Part shown: piece by piece, positions 44,206-45,890 of the stretch | Numbering within the stretch: position 1 is the stretch's first letter | Layout of the letters: the number at the start of each line of letters is the position of its first letter | Assembly: GCA_024196135.1 (NCBI GenBank) | Contig: JAMQCK010000166.1 | Location: 1 to 45,890 of the forward strand | Origin: Pleurotus ostreatus/Saccharomyces cerevisiae fusant | Taxonomy: Eukaryota > Opisthokonta | Direction: 5' to 3' | DNA length: 45,890 nucleotides | The notes under the pieces: model-generated | Database searches by the model: none | Seen by the model: the letters and a program-made list of their open reading frames with translations, nothing else | What the model was told of the DNA's origin: nothing | Translations under genes and position numbers: made by a program

Positions 44206-45188
44206 TCATTACTGCCTCCCTTGAGTTCACGCGGCCATCTTCTTGAGCGCGCTACAGTGAGTAGTCGCTATTGCCTCGTATGTTGCCGACGACGTGTATG
44301 AAGAGTGAGTATTGGAGCATGGTCGCCCAGTGCGGGAACGGCAGACGGCGGGACACCGCCGCAGACAGAACGAACCCTCCCTAGGCCAGCTCGCAACGGC
44401 TCGTTAGCAGATTCTAGATGCAGCGTAAGACTGACTCTCGGCTCACCTCGCGATGCGGTAGTTTGTCCGTCGAGGCCTGAACGCGAACCGGGCGAATATT
44501 CTTAGCCTGCGTGTCCTGTGACGGCCTGCAGCTTATTTCTTCACAGGACACGCATCCCCTAGGCTGCCGGCCCAGGATTTGCGTGTCTTGTGGGGTGCTC
44601 AGCCACTGATATATTCACAGGACACGCAACTCAGCCGACGAAGTCGGTGGGGCGAATCGCCTGCCGTGGTGGCGATTGCTGTTCGGATGCACGCGAAGAG
44701 TTGCGTTTCGATGGTGAGGACACCAGCACAAACGTTGGAAAAGTACGGCGTTGGAAAGCTGGGATATGTGCGATTCCAGCGATATACAACATGTCGGGGT
44801 ACGCTACAACAGAGCAGGCAGAGTGACGGGGAGGAGGAAGGGGCGCGCGACCTTGATCTGGTTCCGCGCCGGGTCGCCGGCCGTCACGTTACGTCGCCCG
44901 CGTTCGGCTCTTACCGGTGCGTGTCTTGGGTCGATCTAAAGGTTGCTTCTGCTTCATCCGGCGGCCCCTCCATCCGCTAATTGTCGCCGAATTGCAGATC
45001 CCGAACATTGATCCTGCGGGGATGCCTGATCGAATGCCAATCACTCCTTACCCCATAAAGCACACCTTCGAATTGGCTCCCATTGATTTGCACTTTCGGC
45101 TTCTCACGCTCCTCCGCGATCCGATCTTCTTCGTCGGCCGCCGCGAGGTGTGATGTCCCCGTTTGAGAAAACGCTTGTGAAGAAGGTT
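44206..45188. other. Non-genic tract with repeats
   Basis: About 1 kb without a convincing gene. It contains the hairpin repeat cluster at 44504-44627 and ends in the left flank of the hAT-like MITE. A short plus ORF at 44917-45153 has no supporting features. Confidence 0.45.
44504..44627. repeat. Duplicated hairpin repeat
   Basis: The 13-mer GCGTGTCCTGTGA occurs at 44509-44521 with its exact inverse at 44541-44553. A second pair follows: GCGTGTCTTGTG at 44581-44592 and CACAGGACACGC at 44616-44627 (one mismatch). The two hairpin units are about 73 bases apart, as in a tandem duplication. AGCCT and AGGCT flank the first hairpin at some distance. Confidence 0.85.
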
Positions 45189-45838
45189 AGGACCCCGGAA
45201 TATACGCACAAAGGCCGTCCAGCGGTGCGGATAAATCTTGGGGGTCCCGGCCGGTAGGCCGGTCCAAAAAATGGATAAATTGGGGGCTTGAGGGCGCGGA
45301 GGCCGGCCCAAAAACGCGGATATGTACGGGGTATGCGGTGAAGCCGTCCTGAAAAAACGGATACCTGAACCCCGGCTCGAATCACCGGCCGCCCCCCAAT
45401 TGGGACGCGCGCCAGACCATTGAGCCATTCTATGAGCAAGTGCTGGGAGACGGTAGGAAAACTCATAGCTCCCCACGCTCATTGGCACTTTCTCCCACTG
45501 TCAGACTTGATCTTCCGAAGGATAGCGGCGCGCGCGGTAGCTGTTTGCCTGGGCCTTGAGAGCGTTTATTCTTTGGGCTTGCACTTAACAACTTGTTTCT
45601 ATCGCAGGCGCTTTACGCACCGCCTGTGCGGACCCGAGGAGGAAAAAAAGGGATTTTTGCCGATTTTATTGCCATTTTTGGAGGCCGTCACAGGAAAGTG
45701 GATAAATCCTGGGGGTCCCAAGAGGCCGTTCCAGAAAACGGATAAATTTGGGGGCCGAAGGCCCAAGAAAAAAGTGGATAAATGTGCGCCAAAGCCGGAT
45801 TTTCCAGGACGGCCTCTATGCGTATATTCCGGGGTCCT
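45189..45838. mobile_element. Non-autonomous hAT-like element (MITE), complete
   Basis: 650 bases bounded by 32-base terminal inverted repeats starting AGGACCCCGGAATATACGCA; 30 of 32 positions match between left (45189-45220) and the inverse of right (45838-45807). A perfect 8-base direct repeat AGAAGGTT flanks it (45181-45188 and 45839-45846). An 8-base target duplication is the hallmark of the hAT superfamily. There is no transposase ORF. Subterminal regions hold about seven degenerate tandem units of 36-45 bases around a GGATAAAT core with GGGGG and GGCC motifs, like the subterminal repeats that hAT transposases bind. Confidence 0.88.
45229..45783 (+). repeat. GGATAAAT-centred subterminal repeat units of the hAT-like element
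   Basis: Core GGATAAAT or close variants start at 45229, 45273, 45318, 45359 in the left half and 45700, 45740, 45776 in the right half, all on the same strand, at 36-45 base spacing. Most are followed by a G-run and a GGCC palindrome. They are direct repeats across both arms rather than mirror images. Confidence 0.8.
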
Positions 45839-45890
45839 AGAAGGTTCCGACTTTTTCAGAACTTCTTCCTGGTGACATGGAAGCGGCGGC

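Noticed and set aside
45374..45427. A functional tRNA gene at the A/B-box-like sequence
   Set aside because: The T-stem does not pair in the proper register and the acceptor stem is absent. Kept only as a low-interest finding.

Overview
The window is nuclear DNA from a filamentous basidiomycete. I infer Agaricomycetes, probably a wood-decay polypore relative. It is gene-dense and GC-rich in coding positions. Genes are split by many introns of about 45-75 bases with donors GTGCGT, GTACGT and GTGAGT. Several genes belong to families I know mainly or only from Agaricomycetes. Exon models were made by hand from splice signals and frame. For most multi-exon genes the summed exon length is an exact multiple of three, which supports the models.

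Left part (1-13 kb): the 3' part of SMC5 (+), then a minus-strand run of a DUF6699 protein, a conserved basidiomycete protein overlapping it, a multipass membrane protein carrying an in-frame TAG, a GRF zinc-finger/coiled-coil protein and the nucleolar helicase DBP7. DBP7 shares a 157-base divergent promoter with a secretory cyclophilin (+) that seems able to make two C-termini.

Middle (13-34.6 kb): mostly housekeeping genes. They include LSM2, UDP-glucose pyrophosphorylase (UGP1), a membrane-anchored glutaminase A-like protein (-), a hypothetical protein (-) divergent from a two-helix membrane protein (+), an oil-body-associated (DUF1264) protein (-) divergent from cytosine deaminase FCY1 (+), a Pro/Gly/Tyr-rich protein (-), a basic hypothetical protein (-) and the ESCRT-II subunit VPS36 (-). 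A 533-base MITE-like element with near-perfect terminal inverted repeats sits between the two-helix membrane protein and the DUF1264 gene.

Right part (34.6-45.9 kb): a Zn2Cys6 transcription factor (+) and a SAP-like protein (+), followed by a repeat-rich, decayed tract. This tract holds an intact eight-exon tyrosine recombinase (Crypton-like, -), uncertain ORFs, a relic exon of an acyl-CoA/4-coumarate ligase fused to broken ORFs, a duplicated hairpin repeat, and a 650-base hAT-like MITE with a perfect 8-base target duplication at the window's end. There is no obvious biosynthetic cluster. The strongest leads are the cyclophilin isoform switch, the two new MITEs, the intact tyrosine recombinase and the in-frame stop in a conserved membrane protein.
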